Source: Polaromonas sp. (GTDB taxonomy: Bacteria > Pseudomonadota > Gammaproteobacteria > Burkholderiales > Burkholderiaceae_C). Taken from it: DNA of 43,262 nucleotides. Positions 16,265 to 26,061 of this stretch are shown here, in pieces (the first letter of the stretch is position 1; each line of letters opens with the position of its first letter). The stretch spans positions 1-43,262 of the forward strand of contig JAAFJF010000024.1 of assembly GCA_013298815.1 (NCBI GenBank), read 5' to 3'. The notes beneath the pieces were generated by a model. The model was not told the DNA's origin, ran no database searches, and saw only the letters and a list, made by a program, of their open reading frames with translations. The position numbers and the translations under genes are program-made.

Positions 16265-17014
16265 TTGACTGACGATCAACTCCTTCGCTACTCTAGGCAC
16301 CTGCTACTCAACGAAGTAGGTGTTGAAGGGCAAGAGAAAATATTGCAATCGCATGTGCTGGTGATTGGCGCTGGGGGTCTGGGTTCACCCGTTGTTTTGT
16401 ACTTGGCAACAGCAGGCGTGGGGCACATCACTTTGGTTGATGACGATGTGGTAGATGTCACCAACTTGCAGCGCCAAATAGCACATAATTTGGCTGATAT
16501 CGGCGAATTTAAAGCCAAGTCAGCTATGAATAAAATAGCGAATATCAATGCTGATGTTCAAGTCATTCCCGTGTTGCAACGCGCTGATGCAGCAATGCTA
16601 GATCGTTTGGTGGCTGAGGCAGATGTGGTTATTGACTGCTGCGACAACTTTGCCACCCGCCACAACATCAACGCTGCATGTGTGAAACATCGCAAGCCTT
16701 TGGTGTCGGGGGCTGCTATACGTTTCGATGGACAGATCACTGTGTTTGACAGCCGCTCAGAATCATCGCCGTGCTATGCGTGCATTTTCCCGCCAGATGC
16801 AAGTTTAGAAGAAACTCGCTGCGCCACCATGGGTGTGTTTGCGCCGTTGGTGGGCATCATTGGCTCTATGCAAGCGGCTGAAGCGCTCAAGTTGATCAGT
16901 GGTGCTGGCACGTCGCTAGCAGGGCGCTTGCAAATGTTAGATGGCCGCGACATGTCTTGGAATGAAGTGCGCTTTAAACGCGATGTTAGTTGTAGCGTTT
17001 GCTGTCATTCTTAA
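16265..17014 (+). CDS. moeB: MoeB/ThiF-type adenylyltransferase
   Basis: E1-like enzyme that adenylates the C-terminal Gly-Gly of MoaD (molybdopterin synthase) or ThiS; 249 residues. It begins with TDDQLLRYSRHLLLNEVG, has the nucleotide motif VLVIGAGGLGSPV, Arg in NLQRQI, Asp in VVIDCCDNFATR, and zinc Cys pairs CYAC and CSVC. The initiation codon is TTG at 16265, supported by the near-perfect match of the following residues to the MoeB N-terminus. MoeB and ThiF cannot be separated without more context. Its 3' end overlaps the convergent nuclease gene by 29 bases. Confidence 0.9.
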   Translation: MTDDQLLRYSRHLLLNEVGVEGQEKILQSHVLVIGAGGLGSPVVLYLATAGVGHITLVDDDVVDVTNLQRQIAHNLADIGEFKAKSAMNKIANINADVQVIPVLQRADAAMLDRLVAEADVVIDCCDNFATRHNINAACVKHRKPLVSGAAIRFDGQITVFDSRSESSPCYACIFPPDASLEETRCATMGVFAPLVGIIGSMQAAEALKLISGAGTSLAGRLQMLDGRDMSWNEVRFKRDVSCSVCCHS

Positions 17015-17603
17015 TTGGCTTAGTCTGTAAATAGCACGAGCCATGCTCTCGTCTAAAAATTTTGGGGTTGACTGCTGAAGCGTCGGCAAACAAACCAAGC
17101 CTATTTCGTTCGGCTGCTTTTTCCTCTGAGGCGTACGGACCGTTGCTGAATCTGTAGTGGTACGACCAAGCATGGCCGTTTTTCACCATCCAACTACCCA
17201 CATCAACGTTATCGACAGTGACTTTTGCGACGTCACGACCGTAGTCATCAAACCTTTTGCTGGTTATCGTGACCTGTTTCGAGAGGGTCAGTTTTTTCAA
17301 AGCCGCAGCAGATGTCGCGCCGTACTGTTGGCAGCTTTCAGGCGCATCGATGCCGTCAATCCTGATTCTTAACGAATCTAATTTGCTACTTGAAGCAGGT
17401 GGAGAGCCAAGTGAAGTACTTTGTGGAGAGCTGATAGGACGAACCCGAAGAGTGTCCCCATCTGTGACGGAAATGACGATACCTCGCCATGTTTTTTGAG
17501 TTAAATTTGATGCTATAGCCGGCATAATTACTGCCTGAAAAGCTATAAAAATTATAGCAAAAACAATAGCAAAATCATTAGAAATTTTCAATGGTTTAAG
17601 CAT
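16986..17603 (-). CDS. Staphylococcal-nuclease-like (thermonuclease) protein
   Basis: Secreted SNase-domain protein of about 205 residues. SVTDGDTLRVRP and LRIRIDGIDAPES are the metal/active-site motifs, DDYGRDVAKV and NGHAWSYHYRF follow as usual. The N-terminus FAIIFIAFQAVIMPAIAS is a signal peptide. Start 17603 is chosen because its ATG overlaps the clsB stop by one base (TGATG), implying coupling; a longer frame would extend inside clsB. The hydrophobic core of the signal peptide is encoded by a copy of the dispersed repeat. Confidence 0.88.
   Translation of the reverse strand: MLKPLKISNDFAIVFAIIFIAFQAVIMPAIASNLTQKTWRGIVISVTDGDTLRVRPISSPQSTSLGSPPASSSKLDSLRIRIDGIDAPESCQQYGATSAAALKKLTLSKQVTITSKRFDDYGRDVAKVTVDNVDVGSWMVKNGHAWSYHYRFSNGPYASEEKAAERNRLGLFADASAVNPKIFRREHGSCYLQTKPIKNDSKRYN
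17506..17562 (+). repeat. Dispersed repeat, copy F, inside a coding region
   Basis: Matches the intergenic copies: CTATAGCCGGCATAATT, core ACTGCCTGAAAAGC, AGCTATAAAAATTATAGC, AAAAA. Unlike the others it lies inside a gene, covering codons of about residues 14-33 of the nuclease precursor (antisense to the repeat as written). No frame disruption results. Confidence 0.7.
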
Positions 17604-18808
17604 CAATAACGTTTTCCAAATAACCACAAACCTGTCCGCATAAGCGCAAATGCAATCATCTCGTTGAAACGCTGCGTCCAAGGACGGTTAGCCATTTGTG
17701 TGGCATCAACCCGTTTGCCCTCGTTCGCCATAGCCAATAGCAGGCGTTTGCGCAAGCTTTGTGCAAAGTCTGTATCTTGCATCACGATGTTTGCTTCACG
17801 AGCTAAGAGCAGGCTCAGGGGATCCAGGTTTGAAGAGCCGACGGTTGACCACACGCCGTCAATCACAGCTACTTTGGCGTGTAAGTAGCTTTTGTCATAC
17901 TCATAAATCTCGATTGCCGCAGCCAACAATTTGCCATAAATCGGCCTAGCAGCATGGTATTGCATGAAGTATTCGTACTTTCCCTGCAGCAACAGCTGAA
18001 CTTTTACGCCGCGCTTGGCCGCATGAACCAAGGCACGCCGCAGTTTTGCACCAGGTACAAAGTAGGCATTGGCGATGATGATTTCATTGTGCGCATCGCC
18101 AATAGCTTTGAGGTAAGCGCGCTCAATTTGCCCACGGTTTGTGATGTTGTCACGCAACACCAAAGCTGCAAGTGTTTTGCCAGTTTGCGCATTGGCTTGC
18201 CAGTGGTGACGTTTTAGTACAGCAGGTAATTTTTCTATCGCCGTTTTTACCCGCTTGATATTTAATGGCTTGCCTAGAGTCAAACGATCCCATAGTTGGC
18301 AAGTAGCTGAGTGAATATCTAGCGCTAGCGCACCAATGACGCGCACAGCGAAATCAAATCGAGGCGCAGCCAAAGCGCCATAGTTGGGGTCATGCCAATC
18401 ATCTAATATGTTGATGCCGCCGCAATAAGCCACAGTGCCATCAATGACGCAAAGTTTTCGATGCAAGCGACGCCATTGGCTAGGTAAAAATATACCTAAA
18501 GTGACAATTGGCTCGTACACGAACCATTGAATGCCTGCTAATTTGAAACGAGTTTTCCATTCGTCGGGAAATTCAGGTGTGCCAAATCCATCGACCATCA
18601 CGCGCACTTGCACGCCACGTTGTGCAGCTCGTTCTAAAGCCATGGCGACATCTGCACCATTGGCCGTTACGTCAAAAATATAGGTTTCCATCTGAACGCT
18701 CTTTTGAGCGTTATCGATGGTGGCTATCAACGAAGGGAAAAAAGCAATACTGCCTTCAAGCAACTGTAAATCGCTAGACTTCGCAACGCTTTGTTCTTTG
18801 TTGTGCAT
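17603..18808 (-). CDS. clsB: Cardiolipin synthase B (phospholipase D family)
   Basis: Phospholipid-synthesising PLD-superfamily enzyme, 401 residues. Two HKD motifs are seen: HRKLCVIDG followed by GGIN, and HAKVAVIDG followed by GSSNLD. No N-terminal membrane helices are present, which fits ClsB rather than ClsA. In E. coli clsB is followed by ybhP, an EEP-family gene; here the EEP gene is immediately upstream on the same strand, so the pairing is conserved although the order differs. Confidence 0.88.
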   Translation of the reverse strand: MHNKEQSVAKSSDLQLLEGSIAFFPSLIATIDNAQKSVQMETYIFDVTANGADVAMALERAAQRGVQVRVMVDGFGTPEFPDEWKTRFKLAGIQWFVYEPIVTLGIFLPSQWRRLHRKLCVIDGTVAYCGGINILDDWHDPNYGALAAPRFDFAVRVIGALALDIHSATCQLWDRLTLGKPLNIKRVKTAIEKLPAVLKRHHWQANAQTGKTLAALVLRDNITNRGQIERAYLKAIGDAHNEIIIANAYFVPGAKLRRALVHAAKRGVKVQLLLQGKYEYFMQYHAARPIYGKLLAAAIEIYEYDKSYLHAKVAVIDGVWSTVGSSNLDPLSLLLAREANIVMQDTDFAQSLRKRLLLAMANEGKRVDATQMANRPWTQRFNEMIAFALMRTGLWLFGKRY

Positions 18809-18828
18809 GTCAAGAAATGTTAGCTATA

Positions 18829-19584
18829 TCAAATTTCAGTTGAAAAATCAGCGATCAAAGGCAAATGATCAGACATGCGAGCCCATTGCCTGCCACTAGG
18901 CACTGTTGCCAGGGTCGCCTTAAGATGCCTTGCGAAGACATAATCAAATTGAACAAGCGGTAAGCGGGCTGGGTAGGTGCGCAGCTTTTTTGCGGTGATT
19001 GGATTTGTTTTGAAAGCTTGCAGTTGTTCTGTTTTTAAGATGGTTTCACAGGCTGAACCCCAATCATTGAAGTCCCCAGCAACCAACAAGGGTGCATTCT
19101 TTGGGATTTCGCGCTGAATGAAGGCGCAAAGCTGCGCAACTTGTCGTCGACGGCTAGACTTGATCAGACCCAAATGCACAACAATGACATGAACGGGTAG
19201 GTCGTGTACCAAAACCTCAACATGCAACAAACCACGCTGTTCAAACCTATGGTCAGACATGTCTTCATGCTGATGCTTGATAACCGGCCAGCGGGTTAGC
19301 AGGGCATTACCGTGTTCGCCATGCTTGGTGATGGCGTTTGTTTGATACACAGGCGTATAGCCTAGTGGTGCTAAAAAAACAGCTTGCTCAAGAACTGGCC
19401 AGTGCGGAAACTTTTGCGCTTCACCACGATGATGTTTTCGTATTTCTTGTAGGCAAACAATATCTGCATCAAATTGGTCTATCGCAAGGCCAATATTATG
19501 AATTTCTAACCGACGTCTAGGCCCTAGACCGTTAACACCTTTGTGTATGTTCCAAGTCGCAACGCGAATGGTTTCCACAGTCAA
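18829..19584 (-). CDS. Endonuclease/exonuclease/phosphatase (EEP) family protein, YbhP-like
   Basis: A 251-residue EEP-fold hydrolase. RVATWNIHKGVNG, VCLQEIRKHH (metal Glu), HLGLIKSSRRRQ, VAGDFNDWG and MSDHLPLIAD are the five family motifs, all intact. The start codon is TTG at 19584, or GTG at 19578; no ATG is available. Its neighbour is clsB (20-base gap), as for E. coli ybhP. Substrate is unknown; DNA, phosphoinositide-like lipids or nucleotides are possible. Confidence 0.85.
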   Translation of the reverse strand: MTVETIRVATWNIHKGVNGLGPRRRLEIHNIGLAIDQFDADIVCLQEIRKHHRGEAQKFPHWPVLEQAVFLAPLGYTPVYQTNAITKHGEHGNALLTRWPVIKHQHEDMSDHRFEQRGLLHVEVLVHDLPVHVIVVHLGLIKSSRRRQVAQLCAFIQREIPKNAPLLVAGDFNDWGSACETILKTEQLQAFKTNPITAKKLRTYPARLPLVQFDYVFARHLKATLATVPSGRQWARMSDHLPLIADFSTEI

Positions 19585-19600
19585 TGATGAATACGTTAAG

Positions 19601-20377
19601 TTATGAATGTGTGAAGTTAGCTTTGCGCTTATTCACAAAAGCATCCATACCTTCTTTTTGATCACTCGTCGCAAATAGGGCATGAAACATGCGTCGTTCG
19701 AACATGATGCCGTCAGCCAATCCACCTTCAAAGGCACGGTTGACAGACTCTTTGGCTGCCATTAAGGCGATTTGAGAAAACTCGCAAATCATCAACGCTG
19801 CGCCCAAAGCTTCATCCATGAGTTTGTCCAAGGGTACGACGCGGCTGACTAGTCCTGCACGTTCAGCCTCAACAGCATCCATCATGCGACCCGTTAAAGC
19901 CATGTCCATCGCTTTTGCTTTGCCGACGGCGCGCGGTAAACGTTGTGTGCCGCCAGCACCTGGAATCACGCCAAGTTTGATTTCTGGTTGACCAAATTTT
20001 GCGTTGTCTGCAGCAATGATGAAGTCACACATCATCGCCAACTCACAGCCGCCGCCCAAAGCAAAACCGCTAACGGCAGCGATGACTGGTTTACGGATAC
20101 TGCGGATATGTTCCCAGTTACGAGTGATGTAATCACTTTTGTAGACATCAGAAAATGTATAGGTGGCCATCGCACCAATATCAGCACCAGCTGCAAAGGC
20201 TTTTTCGCTACCAATAATGATCATGCAGCCAATAGCGTCGTCTGCATCAAACGCTCGGAGCGCCGCGCCTAGCTCGTCCATCAACTCGCCATTCAGGGCG
20301 TTGAGTTGTTTTGGGCGATTGAGTGTGATGATGCCAACACGGGCTTGCGTGCTAACGATGATATTTAAATATGTCAT
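19601..20377 (-). CDS. Enoyl-CoA hydratase
   Basis: Crotonase-fold enzyme of 258 residues that hydrates trans-2-enoyl-CoA. [11 protein letters not shown] forms one side of the oxyanion hole, [16 protein letters not shown] holds the first catalytic Glu, and [21 protein letters not shown] the second-Glu region. These match the short-chain FadB/Ech type of hydratase. It ends the minus-strand gene string with the EEP gene 17 bases downstream; gsp genes lie upstream after 69 bases. Confidence 0.92.
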   Translation of the reverse strand: MTYLNIIVSTQARVGIITLNRPKQLNALNGELMDELGAALRAFDADDAIGCMIIIGSEKAFAAGADIGAMATYTFSDVYKSDYITRNWEHIRSIRKPVIAAVSGFALGGGCELAMMCDFIIAADNAKFGQPEIKLGVIPGAGGTQRLPRAVGKAKAMDMALTGRMMDAVEAERAGLVSRVVPLDKLMDEALGAALMICEFSQIALMAAKESVNRAFEGGLADGIMFERRMFHALFATSDQKEGMDAFVNKRKANFTHS

Positions 20378-20446
20378 AGATTAATTAATTTCAAAGTAGT
20401 TTTGAGGTGATGTTTGAGTACTGAAAATTAAAAGCTAGACAGGTGG

Positions 20447-21679
20447 CTATTTCACCAATTGATTCAACTGGATGATTGGCAGCAGCACAGCAAGCACAAT
20501 CAACATCACAACCAAGCCCATGGTCACTATCAGCATAGGTTCAAGCAAAGTAGCCAAATGCATGGCGCGACGCTGCACTTCAGCACTAAGCTGCTTGGCT
20601 GCGCGTGAAAGCATCAACGGTAGCTGGCCTGTCTGTTCGCCCAGTCGTGCAAACATGCTGACGATGCCAGGGAATCGCTTCTTTTGCGCAATTGCTGAGG
20701 CCAAGGGTGCACCCTCACGCACCATGACCAAAGCATTTAAAGCATCGGTGCGCATGGCGCGGTTATTTAAGGTCATGGCAGCGGCTTGCAAGCTTTTTAA
20801 GATAGGTACACCCGCGGTGGCGAGCATCGCCAGTGTGCTTGCAAAACGCGCAGCGTTGTAGCCACGGGCTAATTTACCAATCAAAGGAATATTGAGCCAA
20901 GCCGCATCAAATCGTTCGCGAACATCATCGTTTCTCAACGCTATTCTTGAACCTATGATGGCCAAAATAATGGCAATAAGAACTAGCCAGCCGTAGTTTC
21001 TTACAAAATCGCTGATAGCAAGCATGGCAACTGTCAAAAATGGCAATGCGCGTTTGGTACCAGCAAAAACGTTGGCCACCTGTGGAACAACGTAACCCAC
21101 AAGAAAAAGAACGATAACAATAGCAACCACAGTTACGATGGCAGGGTATAAGGCCGCACCGATTAATTTAGCTTTTAGGGCTTGTTGCTCTTCTAAGTCG
21201 TCCGCCAACCGCTCTAGCACTTGTCCCAAGCTGCCACTTTGTTCGCCAGCGCCAATCACTGCGGTGTAGATACTGGAAAATTCACGTGGATGCTGTGCCA
21301 ACGCTTTTGCAAACGTACTTCCCGCATTGACCTCAGAACGCAGACTTGCCAATAAATTGCGCTGGCGCTCGTCTTCTGCTTCGTCGGTCAGTGCCGTAAG
21401 CGCACGCTCTAGTGGCAAGCCTGAAGTCACCAAACCTGCGATTTGACGCGTCCAAATGCTCAACCCTGTTGCGTTGAATATACGACTTGCAAAAATAGTC
21501 TTGTTTAAACCACTAGAAGTTGAGCCGTTTGACGATTCACCAACAACAGGCTCTACATTCAAGGGAACCAAGGACTGTGCGCGCAAAAGACCACGCACAA
21601 CGCGTGTCGACTCGCCTTCAATAACACCTTTGCGGGTGTTGCCTTGGTCGTCTAGCGCTTCAAAAGTGTATGCTGGCAT
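20447..21679 (-). CDS. gspF: Type II secretion inner-membrane protein GspF
   Basis: Polytopic platform protein of 410 residues. Two T2SSF domains are seen (LSIWTRQIAGLVTSGLPLERAL and FASTLAMLATAGVPILKSLQ), with membrane segments around residues 170-190, 215-235 and a C-terminal one (VTMGLVVMLIVLAVLLPII). The N-terminus MPAYTFEALDDQGNTRKGVIE is classical. Last gene of the gsp operon, 23 bases after gspE. Confidence 0.96.
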   Translation of the reverse strand: MPAYTFEALDDQGNTRKGVIEGESTRVVRGLLRAQSLVPLNVEPVVGESSNGSTSSGLNKTIFASRIFNATGLSIWTRQIAGLVTSGLPLERALTALTDEAEDERQRNLLASLRSEVNAGSTFAKALAQHPREFSSIYTAVIGAGEQSGSLGQVLERLADDLEEQQALKAKLIGAALYPAIVTVVAIVIVLFLVGYVVPQVANVFAGTKRALPFLTVAMLAISDFVRNYGWLVLIAIILAIIGSRIALRNDDVRERFDAAWLNIPLIGKLARGYNAARFASTLAMLATAGVPILKSLQAAAMTLNNRAMRTDALNALVMVREGAPLASAIAQKKRFPGIVSMFARLGEQTGQLPLMLSRAAKQLSAEVQRRAMHLATLLEPMLIVTMGLVVMLIVLAVLLPIIQLNQLVK

Positions 21680-21702
21680 TGGTTATCTATGTAATCAATT
21701 CA

Positions 21703-23091
21703 TCAATCGCGCGTCACACGCACTAACTCTTCTCGCGTCGTGATATTGCCCTGAACCAGGCGTTCACCATCTTCTCGCATCAAACGCATGCCCGAACTTA
21801 GCGCTGCAATGCGAATATCCGCCTCGCTTGTGTGGTTGTGAATTTGCGCGCGAATGGCGTCATTGGTGACGAGTAGCTCATAAATGCCTGTACGTCCTTG
21901 ATAACCCGTTTTAGCGCAAAGCTTGCAGCCTGCACCTTCGCAATGTGTACAAATTTTGCGAACCAACCGTTGAGCCAATACGCCAAGTAAGCTTGAACTC
22001 AACAAGAAAGGTTCGACCCCCATGTCAGTCAAACGAGTTACAGCACTGGCTGAGTCGTTTGTGTGCAATGTTGCAAGCACCAAATGACCTGTTAATGACG
22101 CTTGAATCGCAATTTGCGCTGTCTCGAAATCACGAATTTCACCGATCATGATGACGTCGGGGTCTTGCCGCAAAATTGCTCGAAGTGCTTTGGCAAATGT
22201 CAGATCAATTTTGGCATTGACTTGTGTTTGTCCTACACCCGCAAGCTCGTACTCAATGGGGTCTTCCACCGTCATGATATTTTGACTATTGGCATCGAGT
22301 TGATTCAATGCTGCGTATAACGTCGTGGTTTTGCCAGACCCTGTAGGGCCTGTTACCAAAATGATACCGTGCGGCTGTGCTAGTAGACCAGTGAACCGGT
22401 TTAGGGTATCGCCTTCCATGCCGACAGCAGAAAGACTCAATTTACCTTCGGATTTATCGAGCAAACGCAATACTGCACGCTCACCATGTGCGCTTGGCAG
22501 AGTGCTCACGCGCACATCTACTGATCTAGTACCTATTCGCAAACTGATACGACCGTCTTGCGGCAGACGTTTCTCCGAGATATCTAAATCAGCCATGATT
22601 TTTAGGCGAGAAATCAAAGCGGCATGCAGAGCGCGATTAGGTTGTACAACCTCTCGCAACGTTCCATCGACGCGGAACCGAACACTCGAGTGGCGCTCGT
22701 AAGGCTCGATGTGAATGTCACTGGCACCATCGCGAGCTGCTTGAGTAAGCAAAGCGTTCAACATGCGAATAATAGGTGCATCGTCTGCAGCCTCTAACAA
22801 GTCTTCTACTGCGGGTAAGTCTTGCATCATGCGACTCAAATCAGCATCTGATTCCACTTCACTGACGATGGACGCAGCATTAGATTCGCCTTGTGCGTAA
22901 ACCTCACTGATGCGTTGCACTAGGACATCTTGTTGTAATTTTTGTACAGATCCAACCTTGTATTTTCGTAGTACTTCAGACATCGCGTCGCGAGAAGTAG
23001 CATCGTGTAAATACAGAACAGTTGATTTGTCATCAACAGCTAATAAAAGCTGGTTTTGTCTAGCGAAAGCATAAGGCAAAGGGTATTTCAT
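21703..23091 (-). CDS. gspE: Type II secretion ATPase GspE
   Basis: Cytoplasmic hexameric ATPase driving pseudopilus assembly, 462 residues. Walker A is GPTGSGKTTT; the Asp box/Walker B is RQDPDVIMIGEIRDFETA; the His box is ATLHTNDSA. The zinc-binding region is unusual: CTHCEGAGCKLC has only four residues between the two CxxC pairs, where the classical family has about 29. The N1E domain is short. The ATG overlaps the gspD stop by four bases. Confidence 0.96.
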   Translation of the reverse strand: MKYPLPYAFARQNQLLLAVDDKSTVLYLHDATSRDAMSEVLRKYKVGSVQKLQQDVLVQRISEVYAQGESNAASIVSEVESDADLSRMMQDLPAVEDLLEAADDAPIIRMLNALLTQAARDGASDIHIEPYERHSSVRFRVDGTLREVVQPNRALHAALISRLKIMADLDISEKRLPQDGRISLRIGTRSVDVRVSTLPSAHGERAVLRLLDKSEGKLSLSAVGMEGDTLNRFTGLLAQPHGIILVTGPTGSGKTTTLYAALNQLDANSQNIMTVEDPIEYELAGVGQTQVNAKIDLTFAKALRAILRQDPDVIMIGEIRDFETAQIAIQASLTGHLVLATLHTNDSASAVTRLTDMGVEPFLLSSSLLGVLAQRLVRKICTHCEGAGCKLCAKTGYQGRTGIYELLVTNDAIRAQIHNHTSEADIRIAALSSGMRLMREDGERLVQGNITTREELVRVTRD

Positions 23092-25211
23092 TCTGCTGGA
23101 ACAACTTTCAATTGCTTGGACGAGCGCAACACTGGTGGCGGCAACAGCGCAGAGTCGTTGATAGGCAAGATGATGTTGAACGATGGCTGCGCTGCAGTTT
23201 GACTTGCTCGCATCAAGTCGTAACGGTCCAGCGATAGTTGCTCGGTTGCTGCAGCATCACGCACAACAACAGGTCTTAAAAATACCATTAAGTTTGTTTT
23301 TTTACGGCCACGCGATTCTGTTTTGAAAAGATTTCCAAAAATCGGTATATCTCCTAGTAAAGGCACTTTTTCTTGATTGTTAGAGTATTCATCTTGTAGC
23401 AGGCCACCCAGTACCACAATACCGCCGTCTTCGACTAACACGTTGGTTTGGATAGATCGCTTATTCGTGATGAGGCCAGTCGTAGAGTTGATAGAAGATG
23501 CTTGAACACTGCTAACTTCTTGAAAAATTTCCAATTTAACCGTGCCATTCTCACTGATCTGCGGTTTTACCTTTAATGTTAATCCCACATCTTTGCGTTC
23601 AACAGTTTGGAAAGGATTGACGGTACCGCTGCTGCTTGAGCTGCTTGAGCTGTTGGTATATTGACCTGTTACAAAGGGTACATTTTGGCCAATAATAATC
23701 TTCGCTTCTTCGTTGTCAAGTGTGAGTAAATTTGGTGTAGATAAGATGTTACCTTCACCAGTTGTTTGTAAAAAATTGGCAAAAACTCCCAGAACTGTTT
23801 TTCCAGCAATCAAAGTGCCCAGTCCCACATTCAAGCCTGTAGCAGGCAAAACAGTCGGTGCGGTGGTTGTCGTCGCTGTTGTAGAAAGACCAGACAAAGC
23901 GAGTGCCAATAAATTTTTCCCACCTGATCCGTAGTTTGTCCCCGCAGCGCTGAGATTATTAGTGTCTGCTCTATTGCCTAAGGCGTTCTGCCATTGAACG
24001 CCAAACTCTGCAGCCTTGTCTGAGTTAATTTCTGCAATCAGAGACTCCACAAATATTTGTGCGCGTCTTGCATCTAATTGATCAATGATTGCGCGCAGTT
24101 GCCGGTATTGCGGTTCCGCTGCAGTGATGATTAAAGAGTTTGTAGCTGGGTCAGCTTGTATTTGTCCGCCAGTTGAGGGCTGTGCAGAGGCTTGCACACC
24201 AGATGTCGCTGAATTAGATGTTGAGCTATTGTTACCAGTTGCTCCGCTTGTGACAACAGCGCTGCCAGTAGGCGTTCCGGGTGTCGAAATGGAGGCCAGT
24301 GAGGCACGCAGTGTGACGGCTAATTTGAGGGCATCAGCGTTTTTTAAAAAAACAACATGTACATTGCCTGCTGCACTTTGAGAGCTAGGTTGGTCCAGTT
24401 TTACTACCAAAGACTTGATCAAAGCCAGGCGTGCCACATTGGCAGTTCTAATAATCAATGAATTACTGCGCGGTTCAGATATAACAGCAGTTTTAACGCT
24501 AGTATCTGCTTGCCCTGGCGTTGCCGTTGCTCCAGCAGAGGCAGAACCAGAGTCAACCAAACGCAATACCAGCGGTGCTAAATCAATAGAAAGCGCGTGC
24601 TTCAAGGGAATGATTTCTACATCAGTGGCAGCAGGAATATCGCTAGCTGCAATTATTTTAGCGATACGCTGCAAGTTGTCTGCGTAGTCAGTAATGATGA
24701 GAGAGTTGTTACCTGGGTTGACGTTGATGGTGTTGTTAGGGCTAATAAGCGGTCGCAAGACAGGTAACAAGTTCGCCGCAGAGTCGTAATTGAGATTGAA
24801 AATTTGCGTGACAATTTGGTTGCTACCTGCTTTTGGGTTTAACCCTCCCGCAGAGACAACACTGGTTTGTAGCTTGGCGTCAGCCTCTGGAACAACTTTA
24901 AAAATCCCTTGAGATTCCACTACGACAACGCTTTGAAGGCGCAACGCAGTTACAAACTGGTTGTATGCGGCAGCGGGTGAGATAGCTTTCTCGCTGGACA
25001 AATTCATCGTACCTTTAACGCGAGGGTCAACCACCATATTTCGACCCGTGATAACCCCCATCGTACGGGCCACTGCATCAATCTCAGCGTTGACAAAATT
25101 TAAAGTGATAGCCTCGCCTTGTTTTTGGGCGTATAAAGTTAGCGGCGAGAGCGAGAGCAGGCCAGCTAAAGCGATTAAAGATGTTGCAAGGTTGTTTTGA
25201 AAGCGATTCAT
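23088..25211 (-). CDS. gspD: Type II secretion outer-membrane secretin GspD
   Basis: Forms the outer-membrane channel. From ATG 25211 it is 707 residues and begins with a good signal peptide (MNRFQNNLATSLIALAG...LYAQ). An in-frame ATG at 25250 would add 13 residues before it. N0 (AITLNFVNAEIDAVARTMG), N1-N3 domains and a Ser/Gly/Thr-rich N3 insertion precede the secretin core (EAKIIIGQNVPFVTGQ, DVGLTLKVKPQI, VPLLGDIPIFGNLFK). Coupled to gspE by a four-base overlap. Confidence 0.96.
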   Translation of the reverse strand: MNRFQNNLATSLIALAGLLSLSPLTLYAQKQGEAITLNFVNAEIDAVARTMGVITGRNMVVDPRVKGTMNLSSEKAISPAAAYNQFVTALRLQSVVVVESQGIFKVVPEADAKLQTSVVSAGGLNPKAGSNQIVTQIFNLNYDSAANLLPVLRPLISPNNTINVNPGNNSLIITDYADNLQRIAKIIAASDIPAATDVEIIPLKHALSIDLAPLVLRLVDSGSASAGATATPGQADTSVKTAVISEPRSNSLIIRTANVARLALIKSLVVKLDQPSSQSAAGNVHVVFLKNADALKLAVTLRASLASISTPGTPTGSAVVTSGATGNNSSTSNSATSGVQASAQPSTGGQIQADPATNSLIITAAEPQYRQLRAIIDQLDARRAQIFVESLIAEINSDKAAEFGVQWQNALGNRADTNNLSAAGTNYGSGGKNLLALALSGLSTTATTTTAPTVLPATGLNVGLGTLIAGKTVLGVFANFLQTTGEGNILSTPNLLTLDNEEAKIIIGQNVPFVTGQYTNSSSSSSSSGTVNPFQTVERKDVGLTLKVKPQISENGTVKLEIFQEVSSVQASSINSTTGLITNKRSIQTNVLVEDGGIVVLGGLLQDEYSNNQEKVPLLGDIPIFGNLFKTESRGRKKTNLMVFLRPVVVRDAAATEQLSLDRYDLMRASQTAAQPSFNIILPINDSALLPPPVLRSSKQLKVVPAE

Positions 25212-25257
25212 AACATGTTGTTTTTGAAAGAGTTTGAAATGAATATCCATGTATTGC

Positions 25258-26061
25258 TTAGCCTACGGTGATGATGGAACGCGGACCAACGCGGCGCCCT
25301 AAAATATCTAAAAAATTGTTCAGCGCAGCTTCAAAACCTGGTGCAGCACTGGCTTCACCATTGAAACGCCAACGATTGCCTGCTAATTGCCCGCTGCCAG
25401 ATAACAGTAAACTGCCGCTCAGTGTTTCTAGCTTTAAACTCGGCTTACCTGGATCTTGACTGCTTTGAAAACTCAGCCGGTAACTGCCCACAGGCCTCAG
25501 AGTTGAAAGCCTTGTAGATGCATCCAGCACATCCAAAGCTGCATTGCCCTCAAGATTTAATTGTTTATTAATCAACTCTAGCTTGAGTAGTTGTGTGTTT
25601 AACTTCAAGTTGGCTTGCAAATCGATGGTATTGAAGGGTGCGCCTAAACCAGTCAATAAAGTTGCAGGCCAAGTGGATTGGCTGGGTTGCATCAAAGCGC
25701 TTGCACCACTGGCGTGAGGCGATACAAGGATGTTGAAGCTTTGGTTCGTGCAACAATCGGCATAAACCAAAGCTTGTAACTTAAATGATGAAGTAGGTTT
25801 GAGTCGCCACTGAATACGGCCCGGCAATGTAGTGGCGTCACGACTACCAGTGCCGCCGGAGAGCACCAATTGCCCCGAACCATTCCAAACGGTACCAGAG
25901 GGTTCGTTCAAAACAACGCGACCTTGACTCAGTAAGCTAAGACTAGAGCCCAACCATGCAGCAGGCGCAAAAGCGATAGTAGCTGTAGCCAAGCCCAACA
26001 TTGCGCCTGATATAGCCCAGAGCCAAGGAGATGCTGTTGAATACTTAGGTTTAGACTTCAT
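25258..26061 (-). CDS. gspN: Type II secretion protein GspN
   Basis: A 267-residue protein with one N-terminal membrane anchor (PWLWAISGAMLGLATATIAFAPAAWL) and a periplasmic beta-rich domain, as in the GspN family. GRVVLNEPSGTVWNGSGQLVLSGG is a typical segment. GspN is an accessory component found in a subset of systems. It overlaps gspM by four bases and precedes gspD by about 46 bases to the chosen start. Confidence 0.88.
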   Translation of the reverse strand: MKSKPKYSTASPWLWAISGAMLGLATATIAFAPAAWLGSSLSLLSQGRVVLNEPSGTVWNGSGQLVLSGGTGSRDATTLPGRIQWRLKPTSSFKLQALVYADCCTNQSFNILVSPHASGASALMQPSQSTWPATLLTGLGAPFNTIDLQANLKLNTQLLKLELINKQLNLEGNAALDVLDASTRLSTLRPVGSYRLSFQSSQDPGKPSLKLETLSGSLLLSGSGQLAGNRWRFNGEASAAPGFEAALNNFLDILGRRVGPRSIITVG

